A program made the translations under genes and the position numbers. Below the pieces are notes generated by a model that saw nothing but the letters and a program-made list of their open reading frames with translations, was not told where the DNA came from and did no database searches. A stretch of 34,851 bases of DNA. Origin: an uncultured Bacteroidales bacterium. GTDB taxonomy: Bacteria; Bacteroidota; Bacteroidia; Bacteroidales; Bacteroidaceae. The stretch lies in NCBI GenBank assembly GCA_947303715.1, contig CAMYYY010000028.1:1-34851 (forward strand). Reading direction: 5' to 3'. Positions within the stretch are counted from its first letter, which is position 1. Every line of letters begins with the position of its first letter. Shown here in pieces: positions 23,712 to 32,856 of this stretch.

Positions 23712-24386
23712 ATGCACATCGCAATAGCTGGAAATATCGGTTCGGGGAAGACGACGCTTACGAACATGCTGGCGCACCACTTCGGGTGGACGCCGCGTTT
23801 CGAGGCTGTCGCCCACAATCCTTATTTAGAAGATTATTACGCCGATATACGCCGCTGGTCGTTCAACCTGGAGGTGTTTTTCCTTACGCAACGCTTCAAG
23901 GATGCGCTGGCCATACGGCGCTCGCAGGAGACCATTATCCAGGACCGCAGCATCTTCGAGGGCGTCTATATCTTCGCTGCCAACAACTACGCGATGGGTA
24001 ACCTGACGGAGCGCGACTTCCAGACCTACATGGATCTCTTCCGTCTGATGACATCGCTCGTGGGCACGCCCGACCTGATGATTTACCTGCGCTCCAGCGT
24101 GCCGCATCTTGTGGCCCAGATCCAGCGCCGAGGGCGCGACTATGAACAGACCATGCAGCTGGACTACTTGAAGAACCTCAACGACAGCTACGATGACTTC
24201 ATCTTCCACAAGTACCCAGGCCGCGTGTTGGTCATCGACAAGGACAACCTCGACTACGAGCATCGCCCGCAGGACTTCGCCTCCATCGTCGATAAAATCA
24301 ACGCGCAATTGTATGGACTATTCCCTGAGACCTCAGACAGCCAGACTTCAGACTGGCAGATAAATGTTCCAATTCCTAATCCCTAA
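23712..24386 (+). CDS. deoxynucleoside kinase, first of a tandem pair
   Basis: A 224-residue dNK-family kinase (deoxyadenosine/deoxyguanosine/deoxycytidine kinase type) for purine or pyrimidine deoxynucleoside salvage. The P-loop is GNIGSGKTT near residues 7-15; the family signature QDRSIFEG is near the centre, and the LID-like Arg region is QIQRRGRDYE. The start is MHIAIAGNIG, just after a promoter; the open frame to the left is noncoding. The last 19 residues after LYGLFP (ETSDSQTSDWQINVPIPNP) are encoded by short repeats and look like a non-conserved extension. It is paralogous to the next gene. Confidence 0.93.
   Translation: MHIAIAGNIGSGKTTLTNMLAHHFGWTPRFEAVAHNPYLEDYYADIRRWSFNLEVFFLTQRFKDALAIRRSQETIIQDRSIFEGVYIFAANNYAMGNLTERDFQTYMDLFRLMTSLVGTPDLMIYLRSSVPHLVAQIQRRGRDYEQTMQLDYLKNLNDSYDDFIFHKYPGRVLVIDKDNLDYEHRPQDFASIVDKINAQLYGLFPETSDSQTSDWQINVPIPNP
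24328..24357. repeat. two 15-bp units at the dNK1 3' end
   Basis: AGACCTCAGACAGCC and AGACTTCAGACTGGC are contiguous and in register inside the last codons of the first dNK gene. They encode TSDSQTSDW. Confidence 0.7.
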
Positions 24387-24407
24387 TTTCTAATTCCTCA
24401 TTCTATC
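24366..24407. repeat. six 7-bp units ending at dNK2 start codon
   Basis: GTTCCAA, TTCCTAA, TCCCTAA, TTTCTAA, TTCCTCA, TTCTATC run in exact register to the base before ATG 24408. The stop codon of dNK1 is the TAA of the third unit. Confidence 0.85.
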
Positions 24408-25040
24408 ATGCACATCGCCATCGCAGGAAATATCGGTTGCGGCAAGACCACCCTGACCAACATGCTTGCCAAGCGTTACGGCTGGACGCCGCGCTTCGAG
24501 TCCGTCGAGAACAATCCCTATCTGGCCGACTATTACGAGGACATGGCCCGATGGTCGTTCAACCTCCAGATCTACTTCCTTAACAAGCGCTTCCAGGACG
24601 TGGTGGAGATATCGCGTTGCAAGGAGACCATCGTGCAGGACCGCACCATCTTCGAGGATGCCCGCATCTTCGCGCCCAACCTCCACGATATGGGCTTGAT
24701 GAGCGACCGTGACTTTGCCAACTACAGCGAATTGTTCGACCTGATGATGAGCCTCGTGGGCAAGCCCGACCTCCTTATTTACATCCGCGCCAGCATCCCG
24801 CACCTTATCGCGCAAATCCAAAAGCGTGGACGTGAGTATGAGCAGGGCATCCGCATCGACTACCTTAACGGCTTGAACGAGCGCTACGAGAACTGGATTG
24901 GCAGCTACGAGGGACGCCTGCTGGTGGTGGACGGCGACAATCTCGACTTCCAGAACAACCCACGCGACTTCCAGTCTATTACCGACCAGATTGATGCCGA
25001 GCTCTTCGGCTTGTTTGCTGTCAATTCCAATAACGTTTAA
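24408..25040 (+). CDS. deoxynucleoside kinase, second of a tandem pair
   Basis: A 210-residue dNK with the same architecture as its neighbour: MHIAIAGNIGCGKTTLTNML P-loop region, WSFNLQIYFLNKRF, QDRTIFEDARIFAPN and QIQKRGREYEQGI. About half the positions match the first dNK, showing an old tandem duplication. In Lactobacillus a similar tandem pair (dAK/dGK) forms a heterodimer with different substrate preferences; the same is plausible here but not shown by the sequence. Only the repeat tract separates the genes, so they are co-transcribed. Confidence 0.93.
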   Translation: MHIAIAGNIGCGKTTLTNMLAKRYGWTPRFESVENNPYLADYYEDMARWSFNLQIYFLNKRFQDVVEISRCKETIVQDRTIFEDARIFAPNLHDMGLMSDRDFANYSELFDLMMSLVGKPDLLIYIRASIPHLIAQIQKRGREYEQGIRIDYLNGLNERYENWIGSYEGRLLVVDGDNLDFQNNPRDFQSITDQIDAELFGLFAVNSNNV

Positions 25041-25060
25041 CAAAAACTCCAGGACGTGTT

Positions 25061-25109
25061 CGTTAAACCTCAAACGTTAATCTTCAAACGTTAAACCATA
25101 AACCACAAT
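25061..25109. repeat. seven 7-bp units before the DUF308 gene
   Basis: CGTTAAA, CCTCAAA, CGTTAAT, CTTCAAA, CGTTAAA, CCATAAA, CCACAAT in exact register, ending one base before ATG 25111. The first six also read as three 14-bp repeats. Confidence 0.85.
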
Positions 25110-25110
25110 A

Positions 25111-25698
25111 ATGATGAAAGCACTTCTTTCCCCCATTCTTCGCGCCCTCTGCCTCCTTGTCGTCGGCATTTTGCTCGTCGCCTGCCGTGAGCAGACTACC
25201 CAATGGATTGTTATCCTTACCGGCGCAATCTTTTTCATCGTCGGCCTTGTGACCTTTATTAATTATATGCTGCGCAAGAGCCACAACAAGCCTACAGGAC
25301 CCTTCCCCCTGCTTGCCGTCGGAGGTGTGCTGTTCGGCCTCGTCCTCCTCGTCGCTTCAGGCAGCTTCCTACGCTTCTTCATGTACGTCATGGGTGGAAT
25401 GCTAATTCTTGTAGCCATCTGGCAGCTTGTCGCGATGATTAACATTCATCGTGAGGTCCGTTTCCCCAACTCCATGTTCCTCGCTCCCATATTGGCAATA
25501 ATGTTTGGCGCTTTTGCGCTTTGGAACCCCACGAAGGCTGCCGCTTTGCCGCTCCTCTTCATCGGCCTGGGTTGCATCGTCAGCGCCTTGGGCGACATCG
25601 TAGCCCTATCCATTTTTGCTGCCCATCGCTCGAAGGAAAAACGCCTTGCCCGTCAGGCTGCCAAGGAGACCATTGAGATTAGTGAGACTGACGAATGA
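25111..25698 (+). CDS. DUF308 (HdeD-like) membrane protein
   Basis: A 195-residue integral membrane protein with about six hydrophobic helices, for example ILRALCLLVVGILLVAC, WIVILTGAIFFIVGLVTFI, LLAVGGVLFGLVLLVASG, FFMYVMGGMLILVAIWQLV, APILAIMFGAFALW and LPLLFIGLGCIVSALGDIVAL. Small paired-helix repeats with Gly are typical of DUF308/HdeD. The C-terminal tail is charged and cytoplasmic. Start codon ATGATG: either Met is possible. The function is unknown; HdeD proteins are linked to acid stress in enterobacteria. Confidence 0.85.
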   Translation: MMKALLSPILRALCLLVVGILLVACREQTTQWIVILTGAIFFIVGLVTFINYMLRKSHNKPTGPFPLLAVGGVLFGLVLLVASGSFLRFFMYVMGGMLILVAIWQLVAMINIHREVRFPNSMFLAPILAIMFGAFALWNPTKAAALPLLFIGLGCIVSALGDIVALSIFAAHRSKEKRLARQAAKETIEISETDE

Positions 25699-25733
25699 GA
25701 ATGTCAATAGCCGAAAAACTGAAAATTGATTAG

Positions 25734-26279
25734 ATGTTCGTAGCGCGGAACCTGAGAAAGACTAACATAGCCGAATACCTGCTCTATATGTGGCAGGTGG
25801 AGGACTTGCTGCGTGCCAACAAACTGGATATCGACGCTCTGACAGAACGGGTGGTCAGCCAATTTCATCTGGACGATGTCCAAAGGGCCGAACTGGTGGA
25901 ATGGTATGAAAACCTGTTGGAAATGATGCGGCACGAGGGCGTAGAGAAGGAGGGACATCTGCAAATCAATAAGAACGTCATCATACAGTTGAACGACCTC
26001 CACGCGCGACTGATGCACTCCACCAAATTCCCCTATTATCAGGCGGCTTACTATAAGGTGCTGCCTGCCATCGTGGAGCTTCGTGCCAAGAGCGGGACGC
26101 AGGACGAGACGGAGATAGAGAATTGTTTCGACGCGCTATATGGCGTGTGGATGCTGAAGCTACAGCACCGTCCGCTGAGCAAGGAAACATCAGGAGCCAT
26201 GCAGGACATCAGCACCTTCCTTGGGATGCTGAGCGACTATTATCAGAAAGACAACGCTGGAGAACTGAAATTCGAATAA
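25734..26279 (+). CDS. DUF4924 family protein
   Basis: A 181-residue soluble, mostly helical protein with N-terminus MFVARNLRKTNIAEYLLYMWQVEDLLRANKLD and ALYGVWMLKLQHRPLSKET near the C-terminus, as in the Bacteroidota family DUF4924. No catalytic motif can be seen and the function is unknown. It ends 2 bp before the RmlD-like gene, so the two are translationally close. Confidence 0.88.
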   Translation: MFVARNLRKTNIAEYLLYMWQVEDLLRANKLDIDALTERVVSQFHLDDVQRAELVEWYENLLEMMRHEGVEKEGHLQINKNVIIQLNDLHARLMHSTKFPYYQAAYYKVLPAIVELRAKSGTQDETEIENCFDALYGVWMLKLQHRPLSKETSGAMQDISTFLGMLSDYYQKDNAGELKFE

Positions 26280-26281
26280 CT

Positions 26282-27151
26282 ATGAATATATTGGTAACAG
26301 GCGCCAACGGACAATTGGGTAGCGAGCTGCGCAGGATAGCCTCTCAATCAAAGCAATGTGACACATGGCTCTTTACTGACGTAGAAGAGCTCGACATTAC
26401 TGATGAGGCTGCTGTGGAGCTGTTCGTGAAAACGAACGATGTGGAACTTATCGTCAACTGTGCCGCCTATACAAACGTGAACGGCGCGGAGTCGAATGCC
26501 GCCCTTTGCGACAAGCTCAACCACCTTGCTCCGGGCATTCTGGCTCGTATCGCTACGAAGACGTTCTGCCGTTTGGTGCATATCTCGACGGATTATGTCT
26601 TCAACGGAAACCACTTCCTTCCTTATACGGAGGAGGACGAGCCTTGCCCAAATTCAGTCTATGGATCGACGAAGTGGGAAGGTGAGAAGGCGGTAATGGC
26701 CGTCCATCCGCAAGCTATCATCATCCGTACGGCGTGGCTCTACAGCTCGTTTGGCAATAACTTCGTGAAGACCATGTTGAAGATGGGACGAGAACGACCT
26801 TCCGTCGGCGTGGTATTTGACCAAATAGGAACACCTACCTATGCCCGCGACTTGGCTTTGGCTATCGACCGAATTATCCATTGTGTGGCGTGGGTGCCGG
26901 GCATCTACCACTATACGAACGAGGGCGTCTGCTCGTGGTACGACTTCACCCTTGCCATCTTTGAGTATGCTGGTATCAGTAGTAGGTGCATCGTACGTCC
27001 GTTGCATACGGCTGACTATCCTACACCAGCACGCCGTCCGCCTTACTCTGTGCTCGATAAGACAAAGATAAAACACACCTATGGCGTGACGGTTCCCCAT
27101 TGGACCGTTAGCCTGAAAGAATGCATAGAGGAATTAAAGAATAAAGATTGA
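26282..27151 (+). CDS. rfbD: dTDP-4-dehydrorhamnose reductase-like protein (RmlD/RfbD)
   Basis: A 289-residue extended SDR enzyme. The NAD(P)-binding motif is GANGQLGSE near the N-terminus, the active-site YGSTKWEGE gives YxxxK, and [10 protein letters not shown] is the RmlD signature. The last step of dTDP-L-rhamnose synthesis is the likely reaction. No rfbA, B or C genes are nearby, so the gene is an orphan in this window. ATG 26282 was chosen over the longer open frame that reads back through the DUF4924 gene. Confidence 0.92.
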   Translation: MNILVTGANGQLGSELRRIASQSKQCDTWLFTDVEELDITDEAAVELFVKTNDVELIVNCAAYTNVNGAESNAALCDKLNHLAPGILARIATKTFCRLVHISTDYVFNGNHFLPYTEEDEPCPNSVYGSTKWEGEKAVMAVHPQAIIIRTAWLYSSFGNNFVKTMLKMGRERPSVGVVFDQIGTPTYARDLALAIDRIIHCVAWVPGIYHYTNEGVCSWYDFTLAIFEYAGISSRCIVRPLHTADYPTPARRPPYSVLDKTKIKHTYGVTVPHWTVSLKECIEELKNKD

Positions 27152-27170
27152 AGTTGAAGATAAGATATTT

Positions 27171-28745
27171 ATGAATAATGATAATGAAATAGCCCGCCGA
27201 CGGACGTTCGCAATAGTGTCCCACCCTGATGCCGGTAAGACTACGCTGACGGAGAAGCTTCTGCTCTTCGGCGGACAGATTCAGGTGGCGGGTGCCGTTA
27301 AATCAAACAAAATCCGTAAAACGGCTACCTCGGACTGGATGGAGATAGAGAAACAGCGTGGCATCTCCGTCACTACTTCTGTGATGGAGTTCGACTACGA
27401 AGGCTACAAAATCAACATTCTCGACACCCCCGGACACCAGGACTTTGCGGAGGATACCTTCCGCACGCTGACTGCAGTCGATAGCGTTATCATCGTTATC
27501 GACTCGGCGAAGGGTGTCGAGGCGCAGACGCGGAAGTTGATGGAGGTGTGCCGTATGCGCAAGACTCCTGTCATCATCTTTGCCAATAAGATGGACCGCG
27601 AGGGCAAGGACCCCTTTGAGCTGTTGGACGAATTGGAGGAGGAACTCCATATCCATGTGCTGCCCCTCAGCTGGCCCATCGAGCAAGGCCCGCGTTTCAA
27701 GGGTGTCTATAACCGCTACGAGCGACGCCTTGACCTTTATCAACCCAGCAAACAGGTGGTGACGGAGAAGGTGGAGGTGGACGTGAGCAGCCACGCTCTC
27801 GAGGAGCATATCGGTGAACATCAGGCCGAACAACTGCGTGCCGACCTTGAACTCATCGAAGGCGTCTATCCTGAGTTTGATGTGGAGAACTACTTGGCCG
27901 CCGACATCGCTCCCGTGTTCTTCGGTTCGGCGCTGAATAACTTCGGCGTCAAGGAACTGTTGGATTGCTTTGTGAAGATTGCCCCCAGCCCGCGCCCCGT
28001 GCAGGCTGTGGAGCGCGAAGTCTCACCCTCAGAGGAAAAGTTCACAGGGTTCATTTTCAAGATAACCGCTAATATCGACCCGAATCATCGTTCTAGTGTG
28101 GCTTTCTGTAAAGTTTGTAGCGGCAAGTTCCTGCGCGGCGCTCCCTATCTTCACATTCGTTCCGGCAAGGTGATGCGCTTTTCATCGCCTACGCAGTTCA
28201 TGGCACAGCGGAAGAGTACGATTGACGAGGCCTATCCGGGCGATATTATCGGCTTGCCCGATACGGGAAACTTTAAGATTGGTGATACCTTGACGGAAGG
28301 GGAGATGCTCCACTTCAAGGGACTCCCCAGCTTCTCGCCGGAAATGTTTAAGTACATTGAGAACGACGATCCGATGAAGACAAAGCAATTGGCGAAGGGC
28401 ATCGATCAGCTGATGGGCGAAGGCGTTGCGCAATTGTTTGTTAACCAATGGAACGGCCGCAAACTCATCGGTACCGTTGGGCAACTTCAGTTCGAGGTTA
28501 TCCAATACCGTCTGGAGAATGAGTACAATGCCAAATGCCGTTGGGAGCCAGTCATTCTTTATAAAGCCTGCTGGATAGAGAGTGACGATGAAGCGGAACT
28601 GGAGGCGTTCAAGAAACGTAAGTACCAGTTCATGGCTAAGGACAAGGAGGGACGCGACGTCTTCTTAGCAGATAGTGGCTATGTCCTTCAGATGGCGCAA
28701 ATTGATTTCAAACATATCCGATTCCATTTTACCAGTGAATTTTAA
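27171..28745 (+). CDS. prfC: peptide chain release factor 3
   Basis: A 524-residue translational GTPase that recycles RF1/RF2. G-domain motifs: [13 protein letters not shown] (G1), [10 protein letters not shown] (G2), DTPGHQDF (G3), [10 protein letters not shown] (G4), followed by the RF3 domains II and III ([21 protein letters not shown]). Length is normal. It is 19 bp after the RmlD-like gene, and its last codons overlap the Sua5-type gene. Confidence 0.97.
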   Translation: MNNDNEIARRRTFAIVSHPDAGKTTLTEKLLLFGGQIQVAGAVKSNKIRKTATSDWMEIEKQRGISVTTSVMEFDYEGYKINILDTPGHQDFAEDTFRTLTAVDSVIIVIDSAKGVEAQTRKLMEVCRMRKTPVIIFANKMDREGKDPFELLDELEEELHIHVLPLSWPIEQGPRFKGVYNRYERRLDLYQPSKQVVTEKVEVDVSSHALEEHIGEHQAEQLRADLELIEGVYPEFDVENYLAADIAPVFFGSALNNFGVKELLDCFVKIAPSPRPVQAVEREVSPSEEKFTGFIFKITANIDPNHRSSVAFCKVCSGKFLRGAPYLHIRSGKVMRFSSPTQFMAQRKSTIDEAYPGDIIGLPDTGNFKIGDTLTEGEMLHFKGLPSFSPEMFKYIENDDPMKTKQLAKGIDQLMGEGVAQLFVNQWNGRKLIGTVGQLQFEVIQYRLENEYNAKCRWEPVILYKACWIESDDEAELEAFKKRKYQFMAKDKEGRDVFLADSGYVLQMAQIDFKHIRFHFTSEF

Positions 28746-29304
28746 CGACGATATCAAGAAAGCATGTGAAGTCATGCGCGCAGGTGGAGTGATACTCTAT
28801 CCTACTGATACGGTGTGGGGGATAGGCTGCGATGCCACGAATCCCGAGGCCGTCCGTCGCGTCTATGAAATCAAGCGACGCGAGGACACTAAATCCATGC
28901 TCGTCCTTGTTGATTCCGATGCCAAGGTGGACCTTTATGTCAAGGAGGTTCCTGCGGTGGCATGGGATTTGATTGAGCTTTCAACAAAGCCGCTCACGAT
29001 TATCTACGACGGAGCCAAGAATTTGGCTGAGAATCTTGTGGCACCAGATGGAAGTATTGGCATCAGGGTTACGGCGGAAGAGTTCTCAAAGCAACTCTGC
29101 TATCGTTTCCGCAAGGCTATCGTTTCTACTTCAGCCAATATTAGCGGGGAGCCCACCCCCAAGTCTTTCAGCGAAATCAGCGAAGAGATAAAGAGCGCGG
29201 TGGACTATGTCGTCAGTTATCGGCAGCGGGAGAAGGGGAGTGCTAAGCCCTCTTCTATTATCAAGATGGACGTGAAAGGGAATATACAAATCATTCGCGA
29301 ATGA
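28735..29304 (+). CDS. Sua5/YciO/YrdC-family threonylcarbamoyl-AMP synthase-like protein
   Basis: Makes threonylcarbamoyl-AMP from threonine, bicarbonate and ATP for t6A synthesis if it is the functional TsaC/Sua5. From GTG 28735 it is 189 residues: [18 protein letters not shown], then the family signature [31 protein letters not shown] and STSANISG. The frame is open to ATG 28675, but that would add 20 residues that merely read through prfC; the GTG choice gives the family N-terminus and an 11-bp overlap. TsaD, the pathway partner, is at 10038. YciO-type paralogues cannot be fully excluded. Confidence 0.88.
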   Translation: MNFNDDIKKACEVMRAGGVILYPTDTVWGIGCDATNPEAVRRVYEIKRREDTKSMLVLVDSDAKVDLYVKEVPAVAWDLIELSTKPLTIIYDGAKNLAENLVAPDGSIGIRVTAEEFSKQLCYRFRKAIVSTSANISGEPTPKSFSEISEEIKSAVDYVVSYRQREKGSAKPSSIIKMDVKGNIQIIRE

Positions 29305-31100
29305 GCCATACCATATCCGATACCCACGTCACTCTGCCGCGTTTTCTCCGTTGGCGCCAGAAGCATATAAGCGACCGAACATTCCTGTTGATACTGAGTG
29401 TATTTGTGGGTCTGTTCTCAGCCTGTGCTGCGCTTTTGCTGAAGTTCCTTATCCGACTTATTGAACATGGACTGACGAGGGGATTCCATACGACAGAGGC
29501 GAACTATCTCTACTTGATTTTCCCTGTTGTCGGTATTTTCTTATCGGGCGTGTTCATACGGCGTGTTGTCCGTGATGATATCAGCCACGGCGTGACGCGC
29601 ATTCTCTATGCCATTTCCCGCCGTCAGGCTAAGATTCGTCGGCACAACATGTGGTCGTCTCTTGTTGCCAGCTCCATTACTATCGGCTTCGGTGGTTCGG
29701 TAGGTGCTGAGGCTCCTATCGTGTTGACAGGCTCTGCCATTGGTTCCAATCTGGGCAGTCTTTTCAGTCTTGATCAGCGTAGTATGATGTTGTTGGTGGG
29801 CTGTGGAGCGGCAGGGGCTGTGGCAGGTATCTTCAAGGCTCCGATAGCAGGCGTAGTCTTTACGCTTGAGGTGCTGATGTTCGACCTGACGATGTCCTCT
29901 TTGCTTCCTTTGCTGATTTCCAGCGTAACGGCGGCAACGGTATCCTACATCGCTTCAGGACTGAACCCGATGTTTCGCTTCACGCTTGAAAATGAGTTCC
30001 TTCTGCAGCGTATTCCCTACGTCATTCTGCTCGGAGTCATCTGCGGATTGGTTTCGCTCTATTTCTCCGAGACTATGAATTGGATTGAGGAAAAGTTTCG
30101 TCGCGTCACGAACCATTATGTCCGCTTCCTGGTCGGGGCTGCTACGTTGAGCCTGCTTATCTTTCTCCTTCCGTCGCTTTATGGCGAAGGCTACGATACC
30201 ATCAATATCTTGCTCAACGACAATGCGTCGGTTCCTTGGGAAAGCGTTCTACACAATTCTTTCTTCTATGGCAAATCAGGAATGTTACTGGTCTATTTGG
30301 GATTGATATTGCTCACAAAAGTCTTTGCAACCGTTGCTACTAATATCGGAGGAGGCTGTGGCGGTATTTTTGCTCCCAGCCTGTTCTTGGGTTGCATTAC
30401 GGGCTTCGTCTTCTCGCATATCTGCAACCTGTTGCATGTTGGGGGCTATATGCCTGAGCAGAACTTTGCTTTGTTTGGTATGGCGGGCTTGATGTCTGGA
30501 GTCATGCATGCGCCGCTGACGGGAATCTTCTTGATTGCTGAGCTGACAGGAGGGTATGGTCTTTTCCTCCCGTTGATGATTGTCTCCGCTGTTTCTTACC
30601 TGACCATCCGGATATTCCAACCTCATAGCATCTACAGCATGCGCTTGGCACGCAAAGGCGAGTTGATAACGCATCATAAGGACCGTTCTGTGCTCACTCT
30701 GATGAAGACGGAGAATGTTATTGAGAACGACTTCCTTACCGTTTCTCCTGATATGGATTTAGGAAAACTGACGGGTATCGTGTCGCGCTCCAGCCGCAAT
30801 CTCTTCCCTGTATTGGGAGCAGATAAGAAGTTGGTAGGCGTCGTTTCGCTCGATAATATCCGTAAAATCATGTTCCGCACGGAGTTGTACCACCGTTATA
30901 CTGTGGAGAATCTGATGACTCCGCCTCCTACACGCATCATCAACTCCGATTCTATGGATGTTGTGATGCACAAGTTCGATGAGACAAAGGCTTGGAACTT
31001 ACCCGTTGAGGATGAGGACGGAGTTTATCTCGGTTTTGTCTCTCGTTCAAAGATATTCGGAGAGTATCGCAAACTACTCGTCAACTTCTCCGATGAATAA
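29301..31100 (+). CDS. ClC-family chloride transporter/channel with CBS domains
   Basis: A 599-residue membrane protein. The ClC core covers about 28-430 with about ten or more helices. The gating-glutamate motif appears as GAEAP (E137) in place of the usual GREGP. KAPIAGVVFTLEVL and GGGCGGIFAPSLFLG are conserved ClC helices. Two C-terminal CBS domains (about 460-590, including VENLMTPPPTRII and NLPVEDEDGVYLGFV) may bind nucleotides and regulate transport. The first signature GSGIPE is replaced by DDISHGV. The start overlaps the preceding gene by 4 bp. Whether it is a channel or a Cl-/H+ exchanger cannot be told. Confidence 0.94.
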   Translation: MSHTISDTHVTLPRFLRWRQKHISDRTFLLILSVFVGLFSACAALLLKFLIRLIEHGLTRGFHTTEANYLYLIFPVVGIFLSGVFIRRVVRDDISHGVTRILYAISRRQAKIRRHNMWSSLVASSITIGFGGSVGAEAPIVLTGSAIGSNLGSLFSLDQRSMMLLVGCGAAGAVAGIFKAPIAGVVFTLEVLMFDLTMSSLLPLLISSVTAATVSYIASGLNPMFRFTLENEFLLQRIPYVILLGVICGLVSLYFSETMNWIEEKFRRVTNHYVRFLVGAATLSLLIFLLPSLYGEGYDTINILLNDNASVPWESVLHNSFFYGKSGMLLVYLGLILLTKVFATVATNIGGGCGGIFAPSLFLGCITGFVFSHICNLLHVGGYMPEQNFALFGMAGLMSGVMHAPLTGIFLIAELTGGYGLFLPLMIVSAVSYLTIRIFQPHSIYSMRLARKGELITHHKDRSVLTLMKTENVIENDFLTVSPDMDLGKLTGIVSRSSRNLFPVLGADKKLVGVVSLDNIRKIMFRTELYHRYTVENLMTPPPTRIINSDSMDVVMHKFDETKAWNLPVEDEDGVYLGFVSRSKIFGEYRKLLVNFSDE

Positions 31101-31129
31101 AAACCTTCCTTACTTCTATTAGTCCCATC

Positions 31130-32113
31130 ATGAATAAATCCTCCCTTCGCATCATCTTCATGGGAACGCCAGACTTTGCTGTTGCTTCCTTGAGGGCTCT
31201 TATTGAAAACCAGTATAATGTGGTGGCTGTCATCACGATGCCGGATAAACCCGTTGGTCGTCATGCAAGCGTTCTTCAGCCAAGCGCTGTCAAACAGTAC
31301 GCCCTTTCGGTTGGCCTTCCAGTATTGCAGCCGGAGAGACTGAAGGATGAGGCGTTTTTGGAAGAATTACGTTCCTATCAAGCCGATCTGCAGATTGTGG
31401 TGGCATTCCGTATGCTGCCCGAAGTGGTGTGGAATATGCCTCCGTTGGGTACTTTTAATCTCCATGCTTCGCTCCTTCCTCAGTATAGGGGCGCAGCGCC
31501 CATTAATTGGGCTATTATCAACGGGGAAAAGGAGACTGGCGTCACGACGTTCTTCCTCCAGCACGAGATTGATACGGGCGCTATTATTCATCAGGAGCGT
31601 TTGCCCATTAGCCCCGAGGATAATGCAGAGGTTGTTCATGACCGCCTGATGGCAATGGGTGCTGACTTAGTGATTCGTACGGTAGATGACATTATATCTG
31701 AAAGTGTTCACCCCATTCCTCAGGATGAATATTATGATTCAGGCTCCTTATTAAAGCCTGCTCCCAAGCTGTTTCGTGAGAATACCCGAATTGACTGGAA
31801 CCAGTCGGCTGCTTCCGTCCATGATTTCATTCGCGGCCTTTCGCCCTATCCAGCAGCATGGACGGCGTTCGTCTCTCCTGATGGGTCGGAAACAACACTC
31901 AAGATGTTTGAGAGTAGGGTGGTGGATTCGTCTTTCGGCGCACCAGCCTTGTCTCCTGGCGAAATAGATACCGACGAAAAGACCTATTTATATATAGGTA
32001 CACGTGATGGTGTTCTTTCTATTTTTTCTCTTCAATTGGCAGGTAAGAAGCGTATGCCTGTTGCCGACTTCCTGCGTGGGCATAACCAGTTGAGCCTTTG
32101 CTCTGTGTATTAA
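31130..32113 (+). CDS. fmt: methionyl-tRNA formyltransferase
   Basis: A 327-residue enzyme that formylates initiator Met-tRNA using 10-formyl-tetrahydrofolate. Motifs: IIFMGTPDFAVASLRAL at the N-terminus, FNLHASLLPQYRGAAPINWAI (catalytic and folate region), TGVTTFFLQHEIDTGAII, and a C-terminal tRNA-binding beta-barrel domain. Length is normal. It follows the ClC gene by 29 bp and precedes two small unknown genes by 18 bp. Confidence 0.96.
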   Translation: MNKSSLRIIFMGTPDFAVASLRALIENQYNVVAVITMPDKPVGRHASVLQPSAVKQYALSVGLPVLQPERLKDEAFLEELRSYQADLQIVVAFRMLPEVVWNMPPLGTFNLHASLLPQYRGAAPINWAIINGEKETGVTTFFLQHEIDTGAIIHQERLPISPEDNAEVVHDRLMAMGADLVIRTVDDIISESVHPIPQDEYYDSGSLLKPAPKLFRENTRIDWNQSAASVHDFIRGLSPYPAAWTAFVSPDGSETTLKMFESRVVDSSFGAPALSPGEIDTDEKTYLYIGTRDGVLSIFSLQLAGKKRMPVADFLRGHNQLSLCSVY

Positions 32114-32131
32114 GATGTAGGCGATAAGATT

Positions 32132-32461
32132 ATGCGAAAAGTTACAATTTCTTTGGACGGAAACGCTTCAGAGAAGAAATCCTTTAGCGTAGAAAGAGGG
32201 CATATCATTATCTGCTCAGGCGATTCCCAAAAGGGGCTTGATGGAACGATGTGGATCAGGGGAACAAACCGACCTTACGAAATTGAAGAGCAGGTAAATC
32301 TGAAAATGGGTGACAGGATAATCATTCGGGTTGAACAAACGGATGAAACCATTTTTGAGGGCATTACGGCAAAAAAGGATTTTCAGCGATTGTTAGCACA
32401 ATACAGGGAATTGGAAAATAGACTAATTGAAAAAGGCATAATTAGCGATGGAAGGAATTAA
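32132..32461 (+). CDS. unrecognised 109-residue protein, first of a pair
   Basis: A small protein I do not recognise. It appears beta-rich (KVTISLDGN, SVERGHIIICSG, LKMGDRIIIRVEQ) with a C-terminal helix (FQRLLAQYRELENRLIEKGIIS). It has no signal peptide or membrane segment, so it is likely cytoplasmic. It lies 18 bp after fmt and overlaps the next gene by 14 bp. Its C-terminal helix resembles that of the next protein, suggesting the two are distant paralogues. Base composition is more AT-rich than fmt and its neighbours, hinting at a more mobile history. Confidence 0.78.
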   Translation: MRKVTISLDGNASEKKSFSVERGHIIICSGDSQKGLDGTMWIRGTNRPYEIEEQVNLKMGDRIIIRVEQTDETIFEGITAKKDFQRLLAQYRELENRLIEKGIISDGRN

Positions 32462-32816
32462 GGTAACCTATAAAGGCCAGACAACGTTTGCTGCGATAGA
32501 CGGCGCAGAAGTTTCCTTTATTATTGATGTTTTGCCAAAGTATAATTATATTACCTTGGGAGGATATGACCCCAAGACTGACTTGCATTTAGGTTGGTTT
32601 GCCAAAGAGATAGGGGCGGAAGATGACATTGAGATTGAATTAGCTGAAATATCGGAAGCGTCAAATCACAATGACATGCCCCATCAGGAAGTCCTTGACA
32701 GGGCTCAGGCAATCGTTTCAGATAAAGAAAAGATGGAAAAGGCTAATGAGCTTTTGCTCTCAAGATATGTTTCTTTGCGGAAATACTTGATGGAAAACAA
32801 CGTTATCAGTCAATAA
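32448..32816 (+). CDS. unrecognised 122-residue protein, second of a pair
   Basis: A small acidic protein I do not recognise. The N-terminal part is predicted beta-rich (GIKVTYKGQTTFAA, AEVSFIIDV, IEIELAEIS) and the C-terminus is helical, ending SRYVSLRKYLMENNVISQ, which resembles YRELENRLIEKGIIS of the preceding protein. No signal peptide or membrane helix. Start ATG 32448 overlaps the previous gene by 14 bp, consistent with translational coupling. A paired complex is an inference. Confidence 0.78.
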   Translation: MEGIKVTYKGQTTFAAIDGAEVSFIIDVLPKYNYITLGGYDPKTDLHLGWFAKEIGAEDDIEIELAEISEASNHNDMPHQEVLDRAQAIVSDKEKMEKANELLLSRYVSLRKYLMENNVISQ

Positions 32817-32856
32817 ACCGCTGTATCTTTTGGATAAAGTCCTTGGCAGAGCGAGA

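Noticed and set aside
26123..26281. Upstream extension of the RmlD-like gene
   Set aside because: It reads through the DUF4924 gene in another frame; the NAD-binding N-terminus [10 protein letters not shown] begins at 26282.
28675..28734. ATG start 20 codons upstream for the Sua5-type gene
   Set aside because: It lies wholly inside prfC and adds non-family residues; GTG 28735 fits better, though this is not proven.
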